The notes under the pieces: generated by a model
Databases searched by the model: none
Seen by the model: the letters and a program-made list of their open reading frames with translations, nothing else
Told to the model about the DNA's origin: nothing
Made by a program: the position numbers and the translations under genes
Assembly: GCA_002772325.1 (NCBI GenBank)
Contig: PCSL01000035.1
Coordinates: forward strand, 1-8,709
Reading direction: 5' to 3'
DNA from: Chloroflexi bacterium CG23_combo_of_CG06-09_8_20_14_all_45_10
GTDB lineage: Bacteria > Chloroflexota > Dehalococcoidia > GIF9 > AB-539-J10
Length of the DNA stretch: 8,709 bases
Part shown: in pieces, positions 1 to 6,318 of the stretch
How the letters are laid out: the number at the start of each line of letters is the position of its first letter
How positions within the stretch are numbered: the first letter of the stretch is position 1

Positions 1-85
1 TGTTATGCCCTGCTGTGTGGGGCTAGTAAACCATTAGACACGTTGAGGCAGTATTAGCTGTGGACATCACAGTCCGTCAAGATGT

Positions 86-109
86 GCAGCGCACTATGAT
101 TTGCGCTAC
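86..109 (-). terminator. Weak stem-loop downstream of the DUF4209 gene
   Basis: The arms AGCGCA (88-93) and TGCGCT (102-107) are exact complements around an 8-nt loop. Read on the minus strand, one wobble pair and one more G-C pair extend the stem. It lies about 45-65 nt beyond the stop codon of the minus-strand gene ending at 153, where a transcript end would be expected. No U-tract follows, so it is not a classical intrinsic terminator and may be chance. The rest of 1-152 shows no recognisable gene in any frame. Confidence 0.2.
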
Positions 110-152
110 GCTCTTCTAATAAGTTGAACGACGCTGTAAAGTGGGTTTCTTC

Positions 153-1946
153 TTAAATATTGGGCGTTTCACCCTTCACCTCATAAGGAGTCAACCGAAG
201 GAATAAATGGAGTACCGTTTCGGTGAGTTGTCGCGTACAACGGTCTTTAGTTATCAGACCATGGGCTACATCGTTCCTAAGGTTTTCACCAAGTTGATGA
301 TCCAGAACATATTTAAAGTAGAACCATACTCGACCTCCTAGTAATGTCTTCAACTCTGGTGTATTAAGAACCTGATTAAGCGGTTTCTCACGTGTGAGCC
401 CGTCAGGTGCGAGCGAAGTAGTCGATACCCCGAGTTTGCCTATAATACGCCGAAGGACATCTTCCAACTGGGGTACCAAAATGTGGACCGCACTCACATA
501 GTCAGCAGCAAAGTACCGTTCGATTCCAACACGGATGACTTCCAGTTTGTCTTCATCAAAGAATGGGCTTGATGACATATAGCTAACAAGTGAATCCATG
601 GTAAATCCGCCATCCTGACGCATCATTTCAAATACCTTGCCCAAATAAATTTGGCTCAGTCCCAAATCTACGCTATATTGTGCCAGAGCGTTCGCTTCAT
701 CTATCTCTTCCTGGGTGCTAGCGGAGGCAACCTGCCTGGCACCTCGCAGTGTAGATCTTGGTATAAGGCCCAACAATGGAAATTCTTGCTTCTGTTCAGT
801 TGCTACTTTTCTACATCGTTCAATATCTGGCACCAAGTTCAAATCTAGCGAAACGACCAGCAAAGCTTTATTGATGCCTTGCCTTATGATGCCTTGGGCA
901 TACTCGTCAATTTGCTTTGTGGGAAGCTTGACGGCAGTCTCTATCCTCTTGAACTCGCCACCGTCAGCAGCCGCTTTCCACCTTTGCTTTATCTTGACTT
1001 TCAATTCCTCTACCTTGTCACTTCTGCCGATGCTGGCATAATGTTGGGCAGCCTCCTGGAGAAAGACGGCCGCCAACATATTGCTACTTACGCCCTTTAG
1101 TTCCGCCTCTTCCTCAAGCAACACACCGATTCTGACTCGCGCGTTATCCCTTTCTTTCTCATTCCCGAGTGTATGCCAGAGCAAAGCTTGCCGCTCCTCA
1201 AAATCTCTGGCTAGGTGATACATAAATCCGCCATTTTGGGACGCATAGAAGCTAACCCCTTTTCTGCACACGTCCAAAGCCTTTTGAAAGTCTAAATCTG
1301 TGGGCTCCTTCTTCATTGCCAAGAGAGCATCTATGAAATCTAGACAATATCGCAATGCCGGGTGGTCACCTATGGCACTTAGTCTAGTCATGGCCCGCAA
1401 CAAATGCCCTCGAACCTTGGTAATTCTTTTCCCATCGTTCAAGCTCAAGGCCAACTCCATTGCTCTTGATATGGCATCGGCCGCCTGGACGTACCAGCCA
1501 TTAGCCAGATATATGGGTAGGCATTCCAAATAGGCGTCGGTCGCTCCGCGGGCAAACTTATGGTCGCGTCTCTTCTCCCAGAGAAAGTCACAGTAACGCG
1601 CACGATGGATTGGGTTCAATGTTTCGTCTGCCCTCTGCGCATAGTAATCGAGTGCGTCATGCGTGAAGACGGCAGGATCCGGCAATTGGCTCCCATCTTC
1701 CCTTATCGCGAGAGGCCCGAATCGACTCTTTAATCGTTTTCGCTCCTCTGGCGAATGTATGGTTCTTAGAAGGGCTAAGGCCCACTCCCAAATAGCCTGC
1801 AGCTTCTCGGTTTCACGGCCGCTCGCTTCCAGCAATGGTATAGCTTCACTGATTTTCTCAGCTCGTTGGAGTGAGTAACAAGTATGGGTGTCCTCTTCGA
1901 ACTCTTTGAATATGATTTCTGGGGACCTTTCTGTTTCGTTTGACAT
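153..1946 (-). CDS. DUF4209 domain-containing protein with RNxxxHG motif
   Basis: This 597-residue protein looks cytoplasmic, with no signal peptide or membrane segment visible. Residues about 1-330 are helix-rich with TPR-like character (for example the stretch around YLANGWYVQAADAISRAMEL), suggesting a protein-interaction scaffold. The last 110 residues match the DUF4209 pattern: a VHILVPQLEDVLRR helix, then FKYVLDHQLGENLRNDVAHGL, with R557-N558-D559-V560-A561-H562-G563 as the conserved RNxxxHG signature. That spacing (R, four residues, H) is also the catalytic spacing of HEPN ribonucleases, so an RNase activity is conceivable but not shown. The start is the ATG at 1944-1946. No strong Shine-Dalgarno precedes it, though a TATAAT box lies just upstream. 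The gene stands alone with opposite-strand neighbours, as accessory genes often do. The family assignment is fairly sure; the function is unknown. Confidence 0.85.
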   Translation of the reverse strand: MSNETERSPEIIFKEFEEDTHTCYSLQRAEKISEAIPLLEASGRETEKLQAIWEWALALLRTIHSPEERKRLKSRFGPLAIREDGSQLPDPAVFTHDALDYYAQRADETLNPIHRARYCDFLWEKRRDHKFARGATDAYLECLPIYLANGWYVQAADAISRAMELALSLNDGKRITKVRGHLLRAMTRLSAIGDHPALRYCLDFIDALLAMKKEPTDLDFQKALDVCRKGVSFYASQNGGFMYHLARDFEERQALLWHTLGNEKERDNARVRIGVLLEEEAELKGVSSNMLAAVFLQEAAQHYASIGRSDKVEELKVKIKQRWKAAADGGEFKRIETAVKLPTKQIDEYAQGIIRQGINKALLVVSLDLNLVPDIERCRKVATEQKQEFPLLGLIPRSTLRGARQVASASTQEEIDEANALAQYSVDLGLSQIYLGKVFEMMRQDGGFTMDSLVSYMSSSPFFDEDKLEVIRVGIERYFAADYVSAVHILVPQLEDVLRRIIGKLGVSTTSLAPDGLTREKPLNQVLNTPELKTLLGGRVWFYFKYVLDHQLGENLRNDVAHGLITKDRCTRQLTETVLHLFLRLTPYEVKGETPNI

Positions 1947-1961
1947 AGAACGTTAGCTTTA

Positions 1962-1967
1962 ATTATA
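1962..1967 (-). promoter_or_regulatory. Possible -10 box for the DUF4209 gene
   Basis: The minus strand reads TATAAT exactly, 15 bases upstream of the ATG at 1946. No good -35 hexamer sits at the normal distance. If the box is used, the transcript leader would be under 10 nt, which fits the absence of a Shine-Dalgarno sequence. AT-rich intergenic DNA also produces such matches by chance. Confidence 0.3.
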
Positions 1968-2192
1968 GCATTTTGCGCATTCAAAAGGGATTGTCATAGG
2001 ATTAGGCAGCTATCGGGGCCTCACTTAAGAGACGATGGATGAGAAAAGATAGGATTGTAGGAACCTCCTTGCGCACATTACGTAACAACCAGCCACTTTG
2101 TGCAGTCGCGAAGCAAGTAGCAGGATCACCAAGATGCCAATGTTCAGCTCTCATGTTATTGGCAACGAATTTGACCAATAGTCCTGCTTTCA
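1968..2192. other. Gene-poor spacer between divergent genes
   Basis: Together with its flanking promoters, this is a stretch of about 316 bases between the DUF4209 gene and the nitroreductase. Short open frames exist on both strands (about 60 codons each), but I recognise neither product. Neither has a convincing ribosome binding site. I see no RNA gene or repeat here. It could hold the eroded remains of a gene. Confidence 0.45.
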
Positions 2193-2222
2193 TTGACATG
2201 GTGCCCTATCACTTGGTATAAG
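2193..2222 (+). promoter_or_regulatory. Sigma70-like promoter of the nitroreductase gene
   Basis: A perfect -35 TTGACA (2193-2198) is followed after 18 bases by TATAAG (2217-2222), five of six matches to the -10 consensus. Transcription would start near 2229, giving a leader of about 34 nt that includes the Shine-Dalgarno. This places the upstream in-frame TTG at 2227 before or at the transcript start and so supports the ATG at 2263. Confidence 0.65.
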
Positions 2223-2246
2223 AGGTTTGAACCAAACGAGAGTGTT

Positions 2247-2255
2247 AAGAAGGAG
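2247..2255 (+). promoter_or_regulatory. Ribosome binding site that fixes the nitroreductase start
   Basis: AAGAAGGAG lies 7 nt before the ATG at 2263. The longer in-frame reading from TTG 2227 has no such site and would add 12 residues (MNQTRVLRRSQS) not expected in the family. Confidence 0.75.
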
Positions 2256-2262
2256 TCAATCT

Positions 2263-2931
2263 ATGGATATCATCGAAGCTTTACGCTCGCGTAAGAGCAT
2301 AAGGGGCTACAAGCCCGACCAAGTTCCCAAGGAGATCCTGAAGGAAATCTTGGAGATCGCCAGCCGGTCACCCTCAGCAAAGAATGCCCAACCCTGGGAG
2401 ATTACTGTAGTTGCTGGGGAAGTGCTGGAACAGATCAAGCGTGGTAACCTTGAGATGCTAGCTTCTGGGGCAATTCCCAACCCAGATGTCCCGTATAAGG
2501 ATTTTCATGGCGTGTACAAGGGGCGCCAGGTGGCTCTCGCCATTCAACTTTTCGAGCTAATGGGAATAGACAGAAAAGACAGAGATAAGCGAGCAGCGTG
2601 GAATCAAAGGGGACTCCGTTTCTTTGATGCCCCGGCGGCTATAATACTGACTGCGGATATTTCCCTGGATGAATCGGCCACACAGTTTGACCTCGGCATC
2701 ATCACCCACGCCATTTGCTTGGCGGCACTTAACTACGGCCTTGGAACCTGTATTAATTGGCAGGCCATAATGTATCCCGAAGTAGTGAGAAGGTTCACTG
2801 GCATACCCAAGTCCAAGCGAATAACAATGTCCATTGCCATCGGTTACCCGAATTGGGACTTCCCAGCAAACAAACTGGAGAGCAAGCGTGAGCCTGTCGA
2901 AAGCATCACCAGCTGGTATGGCTTCGACTGA
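2263..2931 (+). CDS. Nitroreductase family FMN-dependent oxidoreductase
   Basis: This is a 222-residue cytoplasmic flavoprotein of the nitroreductase fold, which uses FMN and NAD(P)H to reduce nitroaromatics, quinones or other electrophiles. The physiological substrate is not readable from sequence. Visible family features are the N-terminal FMN phosphate-binding stretch around RSRKSIRGY (residues 8-16), the SPSAKNAQPWEI motif (36-47), the AAWNQRGLRFFDAPAAIILT segment (111-130), and a C-terminal GLGTC loop (159-163) followed by the helix before PEVVRRFTGIPKSK. IAIGYPNWD (191-199) is the usual late strand and turn. The length is normal for the family and the gene appears intact. It is transcribed alone from a promoter at 2193-2222. 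The nearest downstream gene in the same direction is doubtful, so no operon is evident. The family is certain; the reaction is open. Confidence 0.93.
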   Translation: MDIIEALRSRKSIRGYKPDQVPKEILKEILEIASRSPSAKNAQPWEITVVAGEVLEQIKRGNLEMLASGAIPNPDVPYKDFHGVYKGRQVALAIQLFELMGIDRKDRDKRAAWNQRGLRFFDAPAAIILTADISLDESATQFDLGIITHAICLAALNYGLGTCINWQAIMYPEVVRRFTGIPKSKRITMSIAIGYPNWDFPANKLESKREPVESITSWYGFD

Positions 2932-3014
2932 GCTGCCCTCGGTATCTGCCAAGGTAAACTACAAACACAACACTACATCGTTTTGTTTTAGTTGATTGAA
3001 ATTTATTGTAAAGA

Positions 3015-3380
3015 GTGCTTTCGCAGATTCCTAGTTTACTGCTGAATAGCTACGTAGCTATTCAGAGGCACCCCGAGCGAGGTTGCTACGGGCTTACACC
3101 TGGCTATAAGGCAATAAAGGAATTTCCCTCCTGGCTTGAGTCATCTATGACAAAGCTTAAAGGTGTCCCTATAGCATCTCTGATGACGCCGGGATTTCTG
3201 AAGAAGTCTATGGTGTTCGCCCTGGCAGCCAGCTTCAGGCAGCCCTGGAGGTCATCGTATACTAATGCCACATCGTCTGAAATAGGCAAGGCTGTTGGAG
3301 TTAGCAAGCAAAGGGCACATGAATTGCTAATACTGGTAAGAGGTGCCTTCATTGAGTTAACTGGCCAGCCATTTCCTTGA
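3015..3380 (+). CDS. Doubtful small protein with a helix-turn-helix-like C-terminus
   Basis: The open frame gives 121 residues from GTG 3015 or 77 residues from ATG 3147. Neither start has a clear ribosome binding site, and the 24-bp palindrome lies in the first codons of the long version. Residues about 88-106 read SSEIGKAVGVSKQRAHELL, which has the spacing and small-residue pattern of a helix-turn-helix and resembles the DNA-binding helices of sigma70 region 4. The rest (for example TPGFLKKSMVFALAASFRQPW) matches nothing I know. Its last 32 bases overlap the 3' end of the convergent winged-helix gene. It may be a small regulator, a remnant of a larger DNA-binding gene, or a non-coding frame. 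A competing minus-strand frame over the same bases shows no motif. Confidence 0.3.
   Translation: MLSQIPSLLLNSYVAIQRHPERGCYGLTPGYKAIKEFPSWLESSMTKLKGVPIASLMTPGFLKKSMVFALAASFRQPWRSSYTNATSSEIGKAVGVSKQRAHELLILVRGAFIELTGQPFP
3042..3065. repeat. Perfect 24-bp palindrome
   Basis: The half-site CTGAATAGCTAC is followed immediately by its exact reverse complement, centred on the TACGTA at 3051-3056. Neighbouring bases do not extend the symmetry. As RNA it would form a hairpin of about 10 bp with a tight loop, but no U-tract follows, so a simple intrinsic terminator is unlikely. As DNA it could be an operator or a recombination site. It lies about 110 bases after the nitroreductase stop and inside the first codons of the doubtful ORF at 3015-3380. 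Confidence 0.9.
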
Positions 3381-3672
3381 TTGTTTGCTTTCGCCGCCTT
3401 TTCCATCCGAGGACTTCCAGAAGGCTACCCACATCATTGTCCTGCTGCATCTCGGCTCTAAGAGGAAGATTCGGATTGAGTCGGTACTTGATGCGTCTGC
3501 CCTCTCTTTTCTTGGTAACATAGCCATCAGCTTCAAGCTCGTTGATTATTCCCCGTGTTGTCCTCTCCGTGATACCTATTGTCATAGAGGCCTCCCTGGC
3601 GGTAATTCGCGGGTGCTGGGCAATCAAGCAGAGCACCAGAGCGTGATTTGTAACAAATTTCCATCTTGGCAT
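3349..3672 (-). CDS. Winged helix-turn-helix transcriptional regulator
   Basis: This 107-residue DNA-binding protein has a MarR/ArsR-like winged helix. Residues about 5-20 (KFVTNHALVLCLIAQHP) form the first helix. ITAREASMTIGITERTTRGIINELEADGYV (23-52) is the helix-turn-helix, with ITERTTRGIINELE as recognition helix. TKKREGRRIKYRLNP (53-67) is the beta wing. A tail with LPLRAEMQQDNDVGSLLEVLG (70-90) follows, a layout I recall from short single-domain regulators in Chloroflexota and Actinobacteria. The ATG at 3670-3672 has a strong site (AAGGGGAGGT, 3677-3686) about 5 nt upstream. No ligand domain or metal-binding cysteine cluster is visible. It is divergent from the KamA operon and faces its promoter region, so it is a candidate regulator of that operon and possibly of itself. 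The regulator class is well supported; the target is inferred. Confidence 0.86.
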   Translation of the reverse strand: MPRWKFVTNHALVLCLIAQHPRITAREASMTIGITERTTRGIINELEADGYVTKKREGRRIKYRLNPNLPLRAEMQQDNDVGSLLEVLGWKRRRKQTIKEMAGQLTQ

Positions 3673-3743
3673 ACTTACCTCCCCTTGCTGAAATTACACT
3701 TTTATCCCTTCGAAAAAATCTTCTAATTATGGTAAAAAACCTA

Positions 3744-3771
3744 TTGACAACTTTTGCAAATGGTGTACAAT
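3744..3771 (+). promoter_or_regulatory. Upstream promoter P1 of the KamA operon
   Basis: A perfect TTGACA (3744-3749), a 16-base spacer and TACAAT (3766-3771) form a good sigma70-like promoter. Transcription would begin near 3778, about 170 nt before the kamA start, leaving a long AT-rich leader. A TGAGTCA heptamer (3772-3778) covers the expected start point. Confidence 0.62.
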
Positions 3772-3787
3772 TGAGTCATGAAGCATA

Positions 3788-3811
3788 ATTCCTATATATT
3801 ATAACAGGAAT
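3788..3811. promoter_or_regulatory. Operator-like inverted repeat below P1
   Basis: The arms ATTCCT (3788-3793) and AGGAAT (3806-3811) are exact complements around a 12-base AT-only-but-one core. The size and position just downstream of P1 suit a dimeric winged-helix repressor, and the gene for such a protein is divergently encoded next door. It could equally be a weak RNA hairpin or chance in AT-rich DNA. Confidence 0.4.
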
Positions 3812-3842
3812 AAAATGTTAGGACAAGTTTTTCCCAATCATT

Positions 3843-3870
3843 TTGACACAAAGAAATAAAGGAATATAAA
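3843..3870 (+). promoter_or_regulatory. Downstream promoter P2 of the KamA operon
   Basis: A second perfect TTGACA (3843-3848) is followed after 16 bases by TATAAA (3865-3870). The start would be near 3877, giving a leader of about 74 nt. It repeats the geometry of P1 about 99 bases further on, so the operon may be driven by tandem promoters. Confidence 0.5.
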
Positions 3871-3891
3871 ATGCGACTTGTATAAAGTTTC

Positions 3892-3914
3892 GCTAAAAAT
3901 TTAGCTGAGTCAGC
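3892..3914. promoter_or_regulatory. Two overlapping short palindromes in the kamA leader
   Basis: GCTAAA (3892-3897) and TTTAGC (3900-3905) form one hyphenated palindrome. GCTGAGTCAGC (3904-3914) forms a second, perfect around one central base. The core TGAGTCA (3906-3912) also occurs at the P1 start point (3772-3778). They may be binding sites for a regulator or small leader hairpins. Confidence 0.35.
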
Positions 3915-3934
3915 ATATAAAAACTTGATTTTAC

Positions 3935-3940
3935 AGGAGA
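3935..3940 (+). promoter_or_regulatory. Ribosome binding site that favours the kamA GTG start
   Basis: AGGAGA ends 10 nt before GTG 3951. The next in-frame start, ATG 3972 (residue 8), would be about 31 nt away and lacks its own site, so the GTG is preferred although the spacing is slightly long. Confidence 0.6.
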
Positions 3941-3950
3941 CAAAAATAAG

Positions 3951-5342
3951 GTGAAAACACCATCAATAACCATGAAAAGCCAATCTACCTCCAGGGTAGA
4001 GAAACGTTATATCAAAAGCTACACTAGCAACGAGGCAGAAGAGGAACCTCCTGGAGAACGTGGGCTCTGTGGGAATCTGGAGGAAGAACCTCCAGGTAAA
4101 AAAGCTACTAATAGACACAGGTTTTTTGGAGATATCCCCGATGCAACCTGGAATGACTGGAAGTGGCAGTTCCAGAATAGAATTACCAGCGTCGAACGAT
4201 TAGCGCAATTCATCCCCCTATCACCTGAGGAACAGGCGCAACTGAGGCTAGTAAGCATGCGTTATCCCTTCGCGGTTACGCCTTATTACCTCTCACTAAT
4301 CAACCCCGATGACCCAGATGACCCGGTAAGAAAACAGGCGATACCTTCCATTCTGGAAATAACCATGGGGGCGATGGGTACGGATGATCCGCTGGGTGAG
4401 GAAAAAGACTCCGTTTCGCCTGGACTTGTCCACCGCTACCGAGACCGGGTACTTATGGTACTTACTGATATATGTCCCATGCTTTGCCGTCATTGCACTC
4501 GTAAGAGAGAATGGCGAAATGGTGGCTGGGTTCGCAGTCCCAGTGAAGTCGAAGCTATGCTGGACTACATACGCAAGAATAGGGCTATCAGGGACGTCAT
4601 TATCTCTGGCGGTGATCCACTGACGCTTTCAACTCGCCGGCTGGAGGATATCATATCCAGTATAAGAAAAATAAAACACGTCGAAATTATTCGTATTGGT
4701 TCCAGATTTCCTGTGGTACTGCCCCAGCGTATAGATAATGACCTTTGTACAATGCTGGCTAAATACGGGCCCATATGGTTTAATACCCACTTCAACCATG
4801 TCAGGGAAGTAACTTCAGAAGCTGCGGAGGCGTGTGACCGCCTGGTGCGGAGTGGTGTTCCGGTAAACAACCAGTCTGTCCTGCTGCGTGGCGTAAACGA
4901 TTCCGTTGAGGCGCAGAAGAGGCTATGTCACGGACTTCTCAGGATAAAGGTACGTCCTTACTACCTCTTTCAGTGTGACGAGGTGCGGGGTACTGAACAC
5001 CTGCGTACACCTGTGGAGGTCGGCATAAAGATAGTCGAGGGAATGCGCGGGCATACCTCAGGGCTGGCGGTGCCTACTTTCGTGATAGACCTGCCCCAAG
5101 GCGGTGGCAAAGTTCCTCTCCAGCCAAATTACGTGCTGGCGCAGACTGAAGATGAACTGGTGTTGAGGAACTACCAGGGCCGCATATTCCACTATCGCAA
5201 CCCCGGAAAACCAACGTGCCACCAATCACCTGCCGAAGCGCTAAGTCCAATCGGTGACACCGTGGGTATCCACGATGGTGTTGAGTTTAAGTTCGAGTTA
5301 GAAGGAGCTCGAAATGCAGATAGGGCTATCATACGATCTTAA
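3951..5342 (+). CDS. kamA: KamA-family radical SAM aminomutase (probable lysine 2,3-aminomutase)
   Basis: This 463-residue cytoplasmic enzyme is predicted to use S-adenosylmethionine, a [4Fe-4S] cluster and PLP to move the alpha-amino group of lysine to the beta carbon. The cluster cysteines are C175-x3-C179-x2-C182 in CPMLCRHCTRKRE. K387 in PQGGGKVPL is the PLP lysine (K337 in the Clostridium subterminale enzyme). D343 in FQCD and D380 in VIDLP align with D293 and D330, which bind the lysine side-chain amine, and R184 aligns with R134, which binds the carboxylate. Glutamate 2,3-aminomutase has Lys and Asn at the two Asp positions, so lysine is the favoured substrate. The core begins near WNDWKWQFQNRIT (residue 67). 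The preceding 60 or so residues are a polar extension with the hexamer EEEPPG twice (30-35 and 44-49). The 3' end overlaps the next gene by 29 nt. Beta-lysine as the product is inference. Confidence 0.93.
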   Translation: MKTPSITMKSQSTSRVEKRYIKSYTSNEAEEEPPGERGLCGNLEEEPPGKKATNRHRFFGDIPDATWNDWKWQFQNRITSVERLAQFIPLSPEEQAQLRLVSMRYPFAVTPYYLSLINPDDPDDPVRKQAIPSILEITMGAMGTDDPLGEEKDSVSPGLVHRYRDRVLMVLTDICPMLCRHCTRKREWRNGGWVRSPSEVEAMLDYIRKNRAIRDVIISGGDPLTLSTRRLEDIISSIRKIKHVEIIRIGSRFPVVLPQRIDNDLCTMLAKYGPIWFNTHFNHVREVTSEAAEACDRLVRSGVPVNNQSVLLRGVNDSVEAQKRLCHGLLRIKVRPYYLFQCDEVRGTEHLRTPVEVGIKIVEGMRGHTSGLAVPTFVIDLPQGGGKVPLQPNYVLAQTEDELVLRNYQGRIFHYRNPGKPTCHQSPAEALSPIGDTVGIHDGVEFKFELEGARNADRAIIRS

Positions 5343-6318
5343 AGAAGCAAAGGCAATAGAGCAAGCTAGTTGCGATGATGCTTTTGAGGAATATGACTCC
5401 CTGGAGACCGTGGAGCTGATTGGTGCCTCTCTGAAAGCTGGAGGACATACGGTAGTCATGCTTGGTGGTGGCAGGGAGTTTCTCGACAACATTCTCCACG
5501 AAAAGGTAGATTTCATTTTCAATATCGCCGAAGGACGAGGCAATTACCGCAGCAGAGAAGCCCAGGTGCCTTCAATCCTGGAGATGCTGGACATACCCTA
5601 TTCAGGTTCAGACCCGCAGTGCCTTGCTACATGCCTGGACAAACCTCTGGCCAAAAAGCTAATTGCGGCGGCAGGAGTGCGCACTCCGAAGTGGTGTGTG
5701 ATAACTGACAGCCAACAGTTCCGTCAGGTAGATTGTTGCCATTTTCCTTTCCCAGCGATTGTGAAGCCAGCCTATGAAGGCTCAAGTAAGGGTATTCGTC
5801 TTAATTCAGTGGTGGACAATCAAAAGCAGGCGATTGAGACTGTGGAGAAGTTGCTCAAACATTACCAGCAACCAGTGATGATGGAAGAGTTCATCGCAGG
5901 TGATGAGGTTACCATGGGAATTATAGGTAATTCCCAGCCCAAAGTACTGGGTACGATGCGCATACTTCCAAAAAGAAGGGATGGCTATTTCATCTACTCG
6001 CTTGAGCTGAAACGTAATTACCTGGATTTAGTTGAGTATGAGTGCCCCGCCCGCCTTGAGCAAAAGGTATTGCGGAATTTAGAAATTTCTGGGCTCAACG
6101 CTTTTGAGGCTCTGGGATGCCGGGACTTCGCACGGCTGGACTTCAGAGTCAGCTCCAATGGAGTCCCATACTTCTTGGAAATAAATCCTCTGTCGGGATT
6201 GGGTGCCCATAGTGACCTGGTTATTATGGCGAAGAGGATGGGGTGGACTCACCAGGAACTGATATGCGCCGTGCTTGACGCTGCCCTTGCGAGGTACCCG
6301 CAATGCGTAAAGGTGTAG
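5314..6318 (+). CDS. ATP-grasp ligase 1, D-Ala-D-Ala ligase-like
   Basis: This 334-residue cytoplasmic ligase of the ATP-grasp fold should activate a carboxylate as acyl phosphate and join it to an amine. The layout is Ddl-like: an N-terminal domain with FIFNIAEG (68-74), YSGSDP (96-101) and DKPLAKKL (109-116); the ATP-binding lysine in PAIVKPAYEGSSKG (K151); the purine-clamp EEFIAGDE (191-198); and the metal-binding RDFARLDFR (D276) and LEINP (E289, N291). All key ATP-grasp residues are present. It is unlikely to be the housekeeping Ddl, since two copies lie in a KamA operon and the substrate segment (GTMRILPKRRDGYFIYSLELKRN) differs from the Ddl loop as I know it. ATG 5314 has GAAGGAG (5301-5307) 6 nt upstream. 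It overlaps kamA by 29 nt and the next gene by 16 nt. The fold is secure; the substrates are unknown, with beta-lysine as a candidate. Confidence 0.9.
   Translation: MQIGLSYDLKEAKAIEQASCDDAFEEYDSLETVELIGASLKAGGHTVVMLGGGREFLDNILHEKVDFIFNIAEGRGNYRSREAQVPSILEMLDIPYSGSDPQCLATCLDKPLAKKLIAAAGVRTPKWCVITDSQQFRQVDCCHFPFPAIVKPAYEGSSKGIRLNSVVDNQKQAIETVEKLLKHYQQPVMMEEFIAGDEVTMGIIGNSQPKVLGTMRILPKRRDGYFIYSLELKRNYLDLVEYECPARLEQKVLRNLEISGLNAFEALGCRDFARLDFRVSSNGVPYFLEINPLSGLGAHSDLVIMAKRMGWTHQELICAVLDAALARYPQCVKV

Noticed and set aside
2002..2221. Short ORFs on both strands between the DUF4209 gene and the nitroreductase
   Set aside because: The products match nothing I recognise, there is no convincing ribosome binding site, and the plus-strand one overlaps the nitroreductase promoter.
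2936..2954. Intrinsic terminator after the nitroreductase
   Set aside because: A CCTCGG / CCAAGG pairing with one mismatch is visible, but the stem is short and no T-tract follows.
3778..3950. A lysine riboswitch in the long leader of the KamA operon
   Set aside because: The leader is AT-rich with only short palindromes. I could not find the conserved junction sequences or the multi-stem layout of the lysine riboswitch, nor a terminator with a U-tract.
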